DNA of 64,000 bases from Setophaga petechia (taxonomy: Eukaryota; Chordata; Aves; Passeriformes; Parulidae). Positions within the stretch are counted from its first letter, which is position 1; each line of letters starts with the position of its first letter. The DNA lies in assembly GCA_024362935.1 (NCBI GenBank), contig JANCRA010000003.1, positions 37,199,291 to 37,263,290 on the forward strand, written 5' to 3'. The notes under the pieces are model-generated. The model saw only the letters and a list, made by a program, of their open reading frames with translations, did no database searches and was not told the DNA's origin. Positions 38,285-50,228 of this stretch are shown here, in pieces. The translations under genes were made by a program, and so were the position numbers.

Positions 38285-38340
38285 AATCACAGAAAAAAGT
38301 TTAGAAGAAACTTTAGTAGATCATCTAGTTCACTTCATGT
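38285..38340 (-). repeat. Possible decayed CR1 3' end fragment
   Basis: AATCACAGAAAAAAGTTTAG followed by CTTTAGTAGATCATCTAGTT resembles the reverse complement of the CR1 3' end (ATCACAGAATCAT..GGTTGGAA, then CCTTTAAGATCATCTAGTCC). The GATCATCTAGT block is exact; the rest is diverged. Confidence 0.45.
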
Positions 38341-39597
38341 TTTTGCCTCTAAACTTGACAGATAGGCAGTCTAAATAGGAAGGACATTGTTACCTCTGCT
38401 TTGATGTTGCATGGCAGTATTTCTTTCCTTCTTTCTTTACCACTTACTCAAATGCACAAGCTGTCATGTAAGCAAATCCTCATCTGTGATACCTATAATT
38501 TGATGAATGTTCCTAATCTTAACATTTAGTGAACATATCTGGAATTAATTTGTATCATGAATATTTGTTGTAAGAACTAAACCAAAATCAGAATTTTCTT
38601 CTCTGTGTCCTAAATTGCAGTGGCTGAGATAAGCTGTAGAAACATCAAATTTTCCTAGACTGAAAATACCTGTGGGATGTTAGAGTTGCTCAGTCTGATA
38701 GGAAAGATATTTGTTTTGAGAGAAATACTGAGGAACAGGATTGGAAAAGTCTTGGGAAAAGTTTTGGTAAAACAAAATGAAACATCAGGCTTACTAAAAT
38801 ACACCTTTTAAGTGCTATGCCATGACAGTGTGTGGAATTTAGAAATAGTGATTCAGAAATGTTTGGGGACTGAATGTGGCCTAGATTTCCAACATCTGTC
38901 TAGTACCATGCCAATTCTTATTTTTATAGAAGGTGGCTGAGAACCATTTACTGAATAAGAAGGTCAACACTTTTTGAGAGGTTGTGATAAGGCAACTTAT
39001 TTTCTTCCTTTTTCCCCTTTAAACTTATGTAATATGCTCAGTTTTTCTGTATACACTAGTGGTAAATCTCAATTTATTACTCTTATAGTACTGTAGAGAG
39101 AATAATCTCTTTATATTAAAATTTACATGCAAAGAGCCTTGGCCAGAGTTAAAATTATATATTTTAAAGATTCTAACAGAGGGTCCTGTGGTTTGAGCAA
39201 ATTTTGTTGCCATGGTAACTGTATGTAATATTTTCAAAAAGTTTTTTACTCTTTCTTTTGTTTTTGTTTTTATGTGCAAAAGTGAAATAAATAAGAACAT
39301 TTACTTAGTAACTAAACAGAGAATTTCTTTTTTTCTGTTTTGAACTGTCCAGATGCCAACACTCTAAAATAATATGAAAGTCGTTGATCATCTAAAACAT
39401 TGGCAGAAAAGATAAAGAAGAAGCTACCATATGGATCATGCTCTGGTCAGAAAAAAAAATAGCTTTTTATCATTTTTGATTCTCATATGTCTTTCATGAG
39501 ACCTGAGTGTAAAAATCAGCTTAAAAAATTTGTCACATACCTAATTACCTTCTTTTGTAATGTGAATTTGTCCATCTCTCCACTCTTTTGCCTGTAG
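38341..39597. other. AT-rich unique DNA containing one X-box
   Basis: No gene is recognised. The RFX X-box at 39206-39219 is listed separately. Confidence 0.5.
39206..39219 (+). promoter_or_regulatory. Exact RFX X-box
   Basis: GTTGCCATGGTAAC fits the RFX consensus GTNRCC-AT-RGYAAC in both halves and is close to the ideal palindrome. It is the second full match in this window, about 9 kb from the one at 30254. No start site is recognised nearby. Confidence 0.5.
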
Positions 39598-39721
39598 GTC
39601 AACTTCCTTTCAATCCTTCCATGCCATCCTTTTTCATGGAATATCTCGCTACTTGAATGGAGCCCAGAAACTCTGCATAAAATGTCTGAGCTTTAAGGAA
39701 TGTATTCTCAGCATCTACAAG
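39598..39721 (+). other. Candidate 124-base exon (unproven)
   Basis: A pyrimidine-rich stretch ending in TTTTGCCTGTAG precedes this segment, and CAAG/GTAAGC, a strong donor match, ends it. One frame (skipping one leading base) is open for all 41 codons, including several Cys and Lys residues, and ends exactly on a codon boundary. I do not recognise the peptide. Good splice signals around a short open segment also occur by chance, so this may be a lncRNA exon, a pseudo-exon or nothing. The LTR that begins at 39802 lies only 80 bases downstream. Confidence 0.25.
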
Positions 39722-39801
39722 GTAAGCAAGTGTCAGGGAGAGATAGCTGATCTCTCCAGTTTAATCCAGACCCGTCTAGCTGCATGCTGACCCTGTTATA
39801 C

Positions 39802-40255
39802 TGACGCCTTAAGTTTTAGCTTTCCCATATTTCAGGTTCTGTGCTGCCCAGGTGCATAACTCATCTTCATATTGAGTATTAGCAAGTTCTCTTCACAGTT
39901 TAGTTAGACAAAACAATCCTTTTCAAGCTTGAGACCAAGGACACCATTGGAGCTTCAGGCCAAAATGTATAAACAGCGGGGAACTGAAGAGAGCAGACAG
40001 AGAGGATGGGACTTCATAACCTGAAGTTGTAATTGGATGATTAACCCCAATGTGCAAATGGACCAAAAACTTATAAGAGTGTGAAAGCTCATGACCAGTT
40101 GTCCATTTTGTGACCATTTTGAGTCCATCTTGGTTGTAGCCATGGTCAGGGTCTTGTACTCTCAAGGTGTATCCTTTAAGGCGTTTTAGTAAATACCTAC
40201 TTTAATCTTTTAACTCTGTCTAGTCTCTGTTGTAGGTCAACCTCTCAAGGCATCA
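39802..40255 (+). mobile_element. Solo LTR, 454 bp, with exact 4-base target duplication
   Basis: The element begins TGACGCCTTAAG and ends CTCAAGGCATCA, short inverted termini typical of an LTR. It is flanked by ATAC on both sides (39798-39801 and 40256-40259). Inside are a TATA-like CTTATAAGAG (about 40068-40077) and the avian LTR block GTATCCTTTAAGGC...AGTAAATACCTACTTT near the 3' end, followed by CTAGTCTCTGTTGTAGG. A 4-base duplication is usual for class I (gammaretrovirus-like) elements. No internal proviral sequence is attached, so it is a solo LTR from recombination. The frames at 39923-40165 are shadows within it. Confidence 0.85.
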
Positions 40256-42974
40256 ATACTCTTCCAGTGCCTTCCAAGTGTTTTTCATATAGTGTTCCAA
40301 ATTTTCTGCATCCTCAGTAAAGTGGCAATCTGGACTGGAATCAAAAATACAGTAAGTGAACAGCCTAATATGAAACTAAATTCCTTGTCTTGCCCACTTC
40401 TGCTACATAACACAATTATTTATCAACAATGGACACTACCCTTGTTTTTCTAAATTGAATGAATATTCATGTAACTGCCTTCAGGACTTTCAACTTGTTC
40501 ATATATTTAAACAACAGAATTTGAGACAGTTTGGGTACTTATACAGACCCAAGATATACAAATTGGCCATTATTAATTCCCAAAAGGTCATAGGCAATAT
40601 AGCTAATAATACTGATTTAAAAAAAGAAGATTTGTTTCATTTCATATTTAAATGTGATTTTAAATTTGCATGTCCAGGATTAGTGTAAGCCTTATGGGAC
40701 AATAAACAATTCATATAATGGGGGGAAAAAAATGTCACCTTAAAAAAAAGATGAAGATAATCCCAGAATGTTTATGAGATTTTCAGAGAGAGAACTCTAG
40801 GTGAAAGAAACCAAATGCATAGTAGAGACTGCCCCTTGTTTTGGGCTTCCCTCCTGTTCTTTAGGTCTGTGTCCTGAGAAGCTGCCTGTGAATATCCTGT
40901 GCCCCTACTACCCCCTTGGTCTGGGTGGCAGCAAAGCCTTCTGCCTTTTGTCCTTGTGATTTTATGCCCTGCTATTGCAATTTGTTCTCTCTTCATACTG
41001 TCCCCAGCGGTTATACTACAAATCCCCACGCCAATAAGAGCTAAAAGGATAAAATTCATATCAAAGTCAAGAATAAACACCTCCTAAAGAGGATTTTATC
41101 ACCAGGTGGGGAAGTCATCACATTTGATCATTGACTGCCTGCTAAGTTCTTTACAATTCACAAAACAGATTCAATGGAGACTCTCATACACAAAGGATTT
41201 GTCATCAGAAAAACAGAACCGAAACTCAAAAATGTCAAACTGTTGTGAAGAACTGAAGAATTCTCTCCTGTTTGAAAGCACAGTGTGGTAATGGCAAATT
41301 GCAATACTTATACAGAGAAGCACCTAAAAAATCTTTGCTTGCTCTCACCAGGAAAAACATTCATGTTGCAATGTGAAAGGACTGCAGTCAGGGAATGCAA
41401 AGAGAAACTGAATAACTGAAGTTTTACCATCATCCTCAAAGAGGAAAATTAGAAGATACTTGTTTTTCTTTCTGATAAATTATGCTGATAGCTGAATACA
41501 ATATGAAATGTGGAGAATTCAGGTTTTGTAAAGCAGTAGCTGAACTACAGAACTGCCTGTTAGGATAATAGAACTTACAAATTTTTCTTATTCAAGTTTT
41601 AAAAGACAATAATAGCATAAATACTTTCATCCTGAAAGAACATGAATCATCTGTTCAAGGCTACATTGAACACTAATTAATATATTCCTCTTCTGTCACC
41701 CCTATACAATATTAGTAAGACTTCATGATAATCATTAAGTGAAAAAGATGCCCTGTGAAATCTTTTCTAAGTATTTCAGATTATCAAAGATATCAGTAGC
41801 TGTAGCAACAGTGGTACTGGCAAGACAGCAAATGAATCAAACTTTTTCACTCTCTGCATTACTGTGAAATTTGAATTGGTTTAATAGTAATTCACTTTTT
41901 ACCTAGCACGCTCTCTGTACCTTGTGTAAGGGTTAATTATGTATCCATTTTATAGGCCCTAAAAAGCAGCATCATTCATCTGCTTCCTGCAATAGCCTAG
42001 CAGTTAATTTATTCAGTGCAAAAATGAAAACTGAGCATTAACATACATTGAATGATAGAGAATGATATAACCAAAGTCTAATTTTATAGTTTTTATGGTT
42101 TGCATGGGAAAGAGTAAAAACCTTACAAATTCCCTTTTATGGATAGCTATGTCTTTTTTTAAATCAAATCTAGATTGAATTTTTTACAGCTGAAGTGTTA
42201 GTTATTTGTGATGAAGCCCACCTACTTGAAACATCAATTTTAGGAAGAGATTAATCACTTCTTGTTGTGCCTCCCTTTCTCTTGACTATGGATGAAGCAT
42301 AAGGGAATATTCATCTAAAAATAAGACATCTAATCTGAGCTAAAGTTAGGCCAGAGGAATCCTAGGATAACTACCTAAATATGTAGTATCATTTAGTGCT
42401 TAAAAAAAGAAGTCATATTGGAAAAATGGAGCACAAGGGACAGGCTTTTAAAACACATCTCTCAGCAAATATTAGGCATCCTAACACCTTTGGAAGTAAA
42501 AAGGCTTCAGGAATGCATCCAAAGCTGACTTGTGACACTTACAAATATGATGTACGTTAGGTTGGGTGACATTGGTATTACTGAGCCTTGAAGACAAAGA
42601 TAAATAGAGATTGCAAATAAATCTATAAAGGTATTTTACAACACTCTGATGGCATAGTCACTCAGAATCTATTAACATTTTGTACAACTGTGAGTATGTG
42701 ACCAACAAATGGGAAAAGAAAGACAGGTGTATTTTTACACAGAAGACACACAAGTGACGAGAGTTGTCAAGCAAAGAAGAAAAATGGATTGCACATTGGT
42801 GGGACATCTACCTGAAGAAAGAAAAATGGGGATAAGTGGTATGAGGAGAAAGAGAATCCATGTTTTGGGAGCAGAGAGCAAATTGTATAAAAATGTCAGG
42901 TCTTTCCATATAAGGAAAATCAGAGGAGAAAAATAAATGGCCTGGCACTCTTCTCTTTTTTTTTTTCTTTTCTC

Positions 42975-43012
<38 letters not shown>

Positions 43013-44907
43013 CCATTGAGCCCTTGGAAAGCAGCATTTCTGAAGCATAGACTACTGGATTGATGCATATTGCAGACTAACAAACTTAAACCACAGAGTC
43101 TAGGCTTAAAGTATCAATAAACTGTGGTCACAGGGAAGCATGTGGTAAAATGACAGCATCGATAGGATGGCCATGCTGCTCAGAAACGGGTCATGAGATA
43201 CACATAGGCATACACATATTTTGACAAAGACAGAGGCACACAAAATAATTCATTCTTGTTTTGTACAGCCTTGCAACAACTTTTCTAAAGCAACTGATTC
43301 TTAGGTAAGAAGCTGAACATAAAGCTCAGTGATCTGGATCTTGCTATTGTGTTGTGCCTAAAAATACTAGTCAGTTTAAAAATCAGTGAGGTTTTACTAA
43401 ACACATTTTTCAAACAGTTGCAGCTCTGGAGAGAGTGAATTCCACATCCCTATTGTTTACATATTTCCACTTTCCTATTTATTTGCCTACATGTTTCGTG
43501 ATCATTCATAGCTGCTAACACAGAGATGCCAGAAACAGTCACCTCCGTTATCATGTACAGGAATAAAAGCTCTTTCTTTACTCAAAGCTAATCTTTGTTT
43601 AAAAAATCTGACAACAGCAGTATCCTGACTGAGATGACCTGTGACTGAATAATTACTAATTAACAATTTTTTCTATCTTATTATCATCACACTGCAGGAT
43701 AGATAAGAGACTGCAATTTTTGTTGCACTTCTCTGCCTTTGGTAAAACCTATTATCTTAGTCAATTGTGTTACTGAAAGGGAAGGAAACATCCATTTTCC
43801 ATAAAGAAATGGGAAGACCAGGCCAAAAGGCCACAACTCTAAGTTGTGTTCTTATTAATGACCCAGTGTGAAAATAATGACAACTGATTCAACAGAAAGC
43901 AGGGAAAAAATGTCCTGTGCTGCTCTTGTTGCAAGCAAACATGTTAGGCAATGTATGCATGTAGGGGATTAGATATTGCTGTGGTGGAAGTGTAGAGGAT
44001 TTATACATCATTAACATCATATTTTAGAACAAAATGTACCAAATTCACTCATCGCAAAACCTTTATATGCTAAAATAGCTGTGAGTATAGAATGTTATAT
44101 GACCAGATGTTGGTCAATGGTGATTCACACCTCCTGGTGCTTACACTGCTCATGCTTACTTAAAACATTTATCCATTGTGTCTGGTTATCCTGGGACAGT
44201 TTTATGAAGTACTTGTATATAATTGTTAGTTAAAACTACTTTAGGATGCTTCTATTTAGCTTCAAGGCACATTATTAGTAATTTTTTCCTGCTTAGTGGA
44301 AATGCTTACAACTGATAGATGTCACAAATCTCCTTGGCTGTACTGCAATTCAAACAGTGCAAATAAAAACTCCAAGAGATTGAGGTAAACATGAAAACTT
44401 GGTTTTCTGGTCGCTATGCTAAATTATGAAGATTTAAAGCCAATAATAATTTTGCCCTGAAAAAATTGTTACTAGGTGCTGCCTCACTAGATGCTGCCTG
44501 GATATGGTAAATGCAAAACTGCAGTTTCATTGTCTTGAAGTAACAATCCTACATTTTTGATCAGTGCTGTAATTCCCTCCCTCCACCAAAAAAAGGAAAC
44601 TAATCATAAAGCACTAGAAACATTCTCATGTTCATTTTTTATTGCTTTAAGTATGTAGGAATTATAGTCTACAGGGAAAGCAAGGTTGCTCTGTAATTAT
44701 TTTTTTATAGATACTGCTTAACTGGTCTTAGCTCAGCTCCCTGAGTCCTATGGAAAAGCAGTGTCCATGAACCACAGTTTGGAGTGTACTGCAAAGTCTG
44801 AGGTTGTTGGGTGCTTTCCAGCAGATGGCATGAACAGAAATTTGCTCATGTGTTAAATCTTTCTATTTGGTGTCATAACTCAGTCATTCCTCTTAAGGAT
44901 TTCCTTA
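40256..44907. other. AT-rich unique DNA with a long T tract
   Basis: No gene is recognised. A minus frame at 40772-41080 begins at GTG, has a hydrophobic N-terminal stretch and lies in a slightly GC-richer patch; it matches no family I know. A 75-codon ATG frame at 42709-42936 is rich in Arg and Lys and ends just before the T tract; it is also unassigned. Confidence 0.5.
42944..43010 (+). repeat. Poly(T)/TTTC tract
   Basis: TCTTCTC is followed by T runs broken by a few C's and then more than 30 consecutive T's. It could be the reverse of a retroposon A tail or simple sequence; no element body is recognised beside it. Such runs are prone to length error in assembly. Confidence 0.9.
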
Positions 44908-45509
44908 TGTTGTGCTTTAACCCCAAACAGTAAGTACCAGGCAGCTGCTCACTCACTCCATTCCACCTTGTCCTCATGGGGCAGAGAGTTGGAGGGAAAG
45001 GATAAAGCTCATGGTTTGAGAGAAGAGCAATTTCATAATTGAAACAAAAAATAAAAGCAACATTAACAACAACAACGTGATCATACCAACGACAATAATA
45101 ATTGTAGGACTGAGGAGAGAGACAATAGCAGAACTTGAGAGAATCTAATGATGTACAATAAAATTTTTCACCTCCCCCTGGCTGACAGCCCACTACCTAG
45201 CAGCAATCATCCCCTTTTTTGGTAACTCCCCTCAGTCTATATACTGGGCGTGGCATTCTGTGTCATGGGATATCCCTTTGGCCTGTTGGTGTCACCCGTT
45301 CTGGCTGTGCTCCTTCCCATCGTTTTGTGCAGCTCCTCCCTGACAGAGCACAAGATGCTGAAAAGTCCTTGACTTAGGATAAGCACTACTTATCTGCAAG
45401 CAAAATTCCAGTGTGTAATCAGCATTATTTTCATACTAAGTCTCAAAAACACAACACTACACCAGCTACTCAGACAAAAATAAACTCTCTGCCATCCAAA
45501 ACTGAGACA
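44908..45509 (-). mobile_element. Solo avian ERV LTR, about 602 bp, minus orientation
   Basis: Read on the minus strand, the element starts TGTCTCAGTTTTGGATGG, runs through CCTAAGTCAAGGACTTTTCA, CAGCCAGAACGGGTGAC, GGCCAAAGGGATATCCC and a TATA box (CAGTATATAGACT, around 45235-45245), and ends GGGGTTAAAGCACAACA. This order is that of a very common avian LTR family. A GC box-like CACGCCC lies just upstream of the TATA box. Flanks TCCTTA (44902-44907) and TCCTGG (45510-45515) agree at 4 of 6 bases and may be a worn 6-base duplication. No internal genes remain. The minus frame at 44873-45193 is a shadow. Confidence 0.9.
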
Positions 45510-46276
45510 TCCTGGGATTTAAGTGAAGCAGATTGGTTACAGAATACTTCTTAGAAGTGTATGACTCTAGGCCCAAGATAAACATATTTTTTCATATCTG
45601 ATAGCTTTTTTGTTAGACAATATATCTAGAAATGAATAGAGCACAGATCTTTCTAATGATCAATTGCCTTTGTGCAAAGAATCAAGCACGTCCTTGTCAA
45701 TAAACCAATATACCTGCCTAAAAAAGAAGCCCTATGGTGACCTGTCCTGTCACATATTGTTTTCCATCTTTTACTGAATACAAGAGATATTCATTAGACA
45801 TACACTAGTAAACCAGTAAACATTCAGGAAGCCAAAAAAAAAAAAAAACAAAAACCCATACCAAAAAAACCAACCACATGAGAAAAAGCTGTAAAACGAT
45901 TCTGTTCAGATCTCTATAAATCCATTAATGTTGATTTTTATCTTCTGGTGCTGGAGCTGCCTTTACGCTTTAATTTCATTTTCAAGCTTTGCTGCCCTTG
46001 GGGTTTTCTTATAGGAGTAGCATTTTATGACATAATTTCTAAAGGTATCTGCATTCCTTGACAAGGTATTTGTGGTGGTCCACCTGGGAGGCGAATGTGT
46101 CTGGAGCAATTTTGCAGCTAGACAAGAGACACAAATGGGACGTCCCAGACCAGGGGTTTCAAGAACCTGCTGAATGCTTCCACTCTGTCTGAAGTACAGT
46201 CTGAGCTTTTCTCAGGAAGGTCTTGGTGCTTAGACAGCTTTCCCCTTACTCTTACCACCCCTCACTGTACGTCAAA

Positions 46277-46316
46277 CATACCCATACTATACCCCCTTTT
46301 TACTGGTATGGGTATG
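46277..46316. other. Perfect 11-bp stem hairpin
   Basis: CATACCCATAC (46277-46287) and GTATGGGTATG (46306-46316) are exact reverse complements around an 18-base loop. It could be a chance inverted repeat or part of a short structured transcript; no flanking gene context decides. Confidence 0.85.
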
Positions 46317-48035
46317 CATTGTTATAAAAGCCAACTTTGCTTCTGAAAACTTGCACTGGTATTTTAATAGGCAATAATCATTAAAGTCAATCTTACCTTT
46401 GAAATGGGTTAAGTGCCTTGGAATTTCCTCAAGCTTCTTTTGGCTCTGTCACCGTCCAAAAAATATTCTGATGCAGAAACAGGACTAAGATTAGAGTTTT
46501 TTCACAGTATTCAGGAGTAATGCTTACAGGACTCAATGCCTGCAACACTAAATTTGTTGGAGAGCACATCCCTGCCGTATTACAGGAAACAAAAATCTCT
46601 CCCAAACTAAAATTTCATTCTAAACACATTCTAAAATTAAATTTATTTGCATTCATAACACTGGAAAATATCATATTTTTCTTCCTTCAGTCAATAATTC
46701 TACTTGGCCCAATAAATCCAGCTAACTTGAAATGGGACACTTGTTCACCCCAGTGCAACATGGCAACTTGAAAAAATGAGTATGCCAAGCAATTATTCAT
46801 AAAACCTTTTTTTTGTTCCGTCCAGAAAGGAAACATCTCTTCATCAGAGAAGAGAGAAGGCCAGAAGCTCATAAGGTCAGTGCTGCCTTTCTATTTTTAT
46901 TATTTTTTTTTCTTTTTTAAAGTCATTCTCTTGTATATAAAGCTTGTTGCTTTGGCACTGATACAACATGTGCTCTTATGATATAGAGAGAAAATCTGTC
47001 TGCTTGTCTCAGTGTTTATATTTATATAGTCACTGCTCAGCCCTAAAGCTGTTCTTCAGATCTCTAGCTAAAATAAATGTCACACACTGCTGAATTATTA
47101 TAAAAATAATTCTGTTTATTTACAAATATGACAACAAGCTGGTAACTTACTGAGATTCTTGAAAGGATTTTCAGTCTTTACAGAGATATGTTCCAGCTAG
47201 CCTATTTTCACTGTCCCTGAATATCATATTCTAAATCCAGCTATTAGCCACTTGCCAATAGATGTGTCCAGTCTTAGTAGCTATGTATTATGATGGATAT
47301 AAAAGACATTATTAAGTATTGGAAAAAAACTCCTAATGAAAAATAAAAATGCTCTATCCTTTCTCACTTTTTATGACTGCACTTGGCAGCAACTTTTATC
47401 TTGTCTTCCAGGGTGCAGTAGAATTAAAACATGATGAGAAAATAAGAATAAAAATTGAGAATGAGATTTAAAATTAAATAGTATATATTGAGAATGTAAT
47501 ATGATAACAATGAAATGCAGCATATTTTTGCTTAGTGCCAGTGTTTTACTATGCAGCAGTAATTTTTTTCACACTTAACAAAGAGGATCCGTTTCCCAAC
47601 ACAAACATTTTCTTTCAAAATCTGCAAAACCAGCAAAATGTTTATCGATGCACTAATAAATACAAAAGCAATCTCCTCTGTTTAAAACAAAGGTATTTTT
47701 TCTGTGTTTCTCTTGGGTAATGAACATGAGCAAGAAGAAATTGTCATGAGAGAGAATAAGAGATAGAGCACATGAGATTGGGAAAAAATATCTAATGATT
47801 GAATTATTGTTTACTTAAATGTTTTGGAATATTCAGTATAACTTTGGCTACAGATCTACATCTGACTTGTTCCAAAATATTTCAGGCAGTGGAATAATTT
47901 CATTAAATATTTCCTCATGGTGATCCTGACCAATGATCCTGATCAACGTAGACTAAATAATTTTAATGTATATCAGCCAATATCGATAAATCTCTTCTGC
48001 AGTAATTGTCATGTAATATTCACATTTTTAAACAG

Positions 48036-48061
48036 GTGAAGAAGGCCTCTCAGACAGTAAG
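48036..48061 (+). other. Candidate 26-base micro-exon (unproven)
   Basis: The acceptor TTTTTAAACAG and the near-perfect donor AAG/GTAAGTA bracket 26 bases. In one phase they read Glu-Glu-Gly-Leu-Ser-Asp-Ser-Lys, an acidic, unbiased peptide unlike translated AT-rich intron. Its length is not a multiple of three. The upstream pyrimidine tract is weak. It could be a neuronal-type micro-exon of a large gene spanning this window, but chance is a real alternative. Confidence 0.2.
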
Positions 48062-50178
48062 GTAAGTAAAAAAGAAGAGAAGGAACATACTTCTGACAGC
48101 TTTCTTTCCCCTTTTTTTCTAACCAACCTGTATAAATTATCAGCACATGTACATTGTCTGAAAAAATATGTGCAGTGTTATTAACAGTTATGAACATAAA
48201 TGAAGGATAGTAATAAATTTACATACAAAACTTCTATGTTGAGTAAAGGCATATTTACAAAAGCTTTGTCCAATGTGCTTCAAAACAGAATTTTCCAAAG
48301 GATTAAAAAATATCTATTCAGTATAAAAACCCTTCAGGAGTTCAAAACACTTGGCCTTAAAGAAAGTGCAGGCAGCTCATTATGGAGTATATGTACTTAA
48401 AAAGACATACAGCAATGCATGAAATCTTATTTTCTATATACAGCAAGATGGCAAAAGGTATGTTCTCAATTTATAATGAAGGCATTTCAGTGGGTATAAA
48501 GGAGGGCCTTTTCCTCCAAAAACTATTATTAGCATGCAGAAATCACATAGGAGCAGTGGCCACATTGCATTGGGTATTCTTATTTAGAATGAGTAACCAG
48601 GATCAATTTGAAAAGGTGAGGTGTACATACGTAACATCCATCACACATTGAGCTCTTTCTGGTGTTATAAATAAGGATATTATATTGCAGGGTCCAATAA
48701 TATTAGTAAAGTTGTTTGATGAAAAGTAGAGATTTCCATCTAATGTCATGGGATTTAGTAGATGGAATAATAATTCATCCTCTCCTTCTCTCCTTAATGA
48801 ACTCATCACCATGATACCTGACAGCCATATTAAAACCACAGAAGCCATAAAAAGCAAAAATCCTGAACTGAGTGGTTCCTCAGCTTTTGCCTCCAGCACT
48901 GATTTATGCCTTGAATGTAAGAACGTAGTAGATAGATTTAGATTTTCTTCTTATATTTTCCCACCCAGCTCCCCTCTTTGCACAAACTGGAATTACAAAC
49001 AGAGACATCTTGCCTTGGCGTGTGACTTTGTGCTGCACACCAGGAGCCCACACTTGGGACAATATCAACAGCTGCAGAAGTTTTGGTAGCTTCTGCAGAG
49101 AGATTTGCTTCCTTCCCTCCTCCAAATTTAGGAGATTTTTACAGATCTCAACTCTGTAAATTAACAAGCAACTCTTTCCATAATTCAACTCTACCAGTGC
49201 AAATGTGAAATTCTTGAGACCTTGTGTTAATCTGCTAACGCTGAAACACAATTTAAGAAATAATTGCCCGCAGGATTCAGGAAAGAACAGATGAATTACT
49301 GTGAGATGTAGTTAGGAAAAAAAAAAAATAATGATGCTAGCTACAAAACTGAACCCTGGAATAGAGGTGGTAGAGAAACAGATATCCCATGCATTTTTAC
49401 GTTAGTTTCCATATTATCAAATAATTAAACAGTGTAACAATAAAATTGTACTCATCTAACAAAAGAAAACAAAAGCTTTTTATTTTTTCCCTTTTAGGTG
49501 GAGTTCAACACCCTAATTGGATCTCTTATGCCTATTTAGATCAACACTCTAACTGTCCTTCTAAGGAACTTTGGATGCTTTGTCCAGATTAGAGTCTTCT
49601 AACAAATGCGTATCTAAAATATATGATGACCACAGATACCCAGCAGTCCAATAGAAATGAAAAAAATGTAATGTGTAATAAAAATATTTTTCTCTCCAGA
49701 GAAAAGGAATGTGAGGGTAGTAGTAATTTACTTGCTCTTTCTTGTATAAAACAACTCTCGTTTTCCATAGCATGGCAAATAATAACATCTGAAATAAAAT
49801 ATGAGAAGGGACATACATTTAAGTTGCTGCAACATTTTTCAGAGAATTTCAGAGATAACAACAGTATTTGTGTGGAGAAAGGGGAAAGAAAAAAGCCTTT
49901 TGACCACACTAGAGTACAGAAAAAACATATACAGTTTAAAAAGAAGAAAACATTATTTCCTGGATGCCAGAGATAGTAGGGGAAAACAGATGCCCTGGGA
50001 TCTGCCCACACATCAACAAAAACATCAGGCTTTCAGCCAAAATAAATTACTGGTGTTAGATTAGCTTCAGAAAAAAAAACAAAAAACAAACAACCAAAAC
50101 CAAAATAATATCACTTATCTGTACTTGTAAGATTCAAACTGGATTTTCCAAAGTGGCAGAAAAATCATCAGCACAATG

Positions 50179-50228
50179 AGTCAGCATCAGAAAGTTCAAG
50201 GAAAAGTGCTTGCCCCAAGGTCCCATTA
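50179..50228 (-). repeat. MIR-like SINE fragment, minus orientation
   Basis: GAGTCAGCATCAGAAAGTTC, then AAGTGCTTGCCCCAAGGTCCCA, resembles the reverse complement of the MIR core (GAGGCACAGAGAGGTTAAGTGACTTGCCCAAGGTCACA). It is short but the CTTGCCC(C)AAGGTC block is well kept. Confidence 0.5.

Larger units (their letters stand above)
45510..50178. other. AT-rich unique DNA with overlapping minor frames
   Basis: No gene is recognised. Plus frame 48748-49089 and minus frames 48603-48899 and 48904-49251 are all open; the minus one at 48603-48899 has a hydrophobic GFLLFMASVVLIWLSG run, but none resembles a known protein. A hairpin at 46277-46316 and a micro-exon-like segment at 48036-48061 are listed separately. 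Confidence 0.45.

Noticed and set aside
39923..40165. 80-codon minus frame
   Set aside because: It lies wholly inside the solo LTR at 39802-40255, on the strand opposite to the LTR.
40772..41080. 102-codon minus frame with a hydrophobic N-terminal stretch
   Set aside because: It starts at GTG, the hydrophobic run is short, and no family is recognised; chance in a slightly GC-richer patch is the simpler view.
42709..42936. 75-codon basic ATG frame
   Set aside because: Arg/Lys richness follows from purine-rich DNA; there is no recognised domain or neighbouring exon.
44873..45193. 106-codon minus frame
   Set aside because: It lies largely within the solo LTR, whose U3-R-U5 sequence is noncoding.
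48603..49251. Cluster of overlapping frames with one membrane-like segment
   Set aside because: The frames lie on both strands, match nothing known, and have no consistent splice signals; not enough to call a gene.
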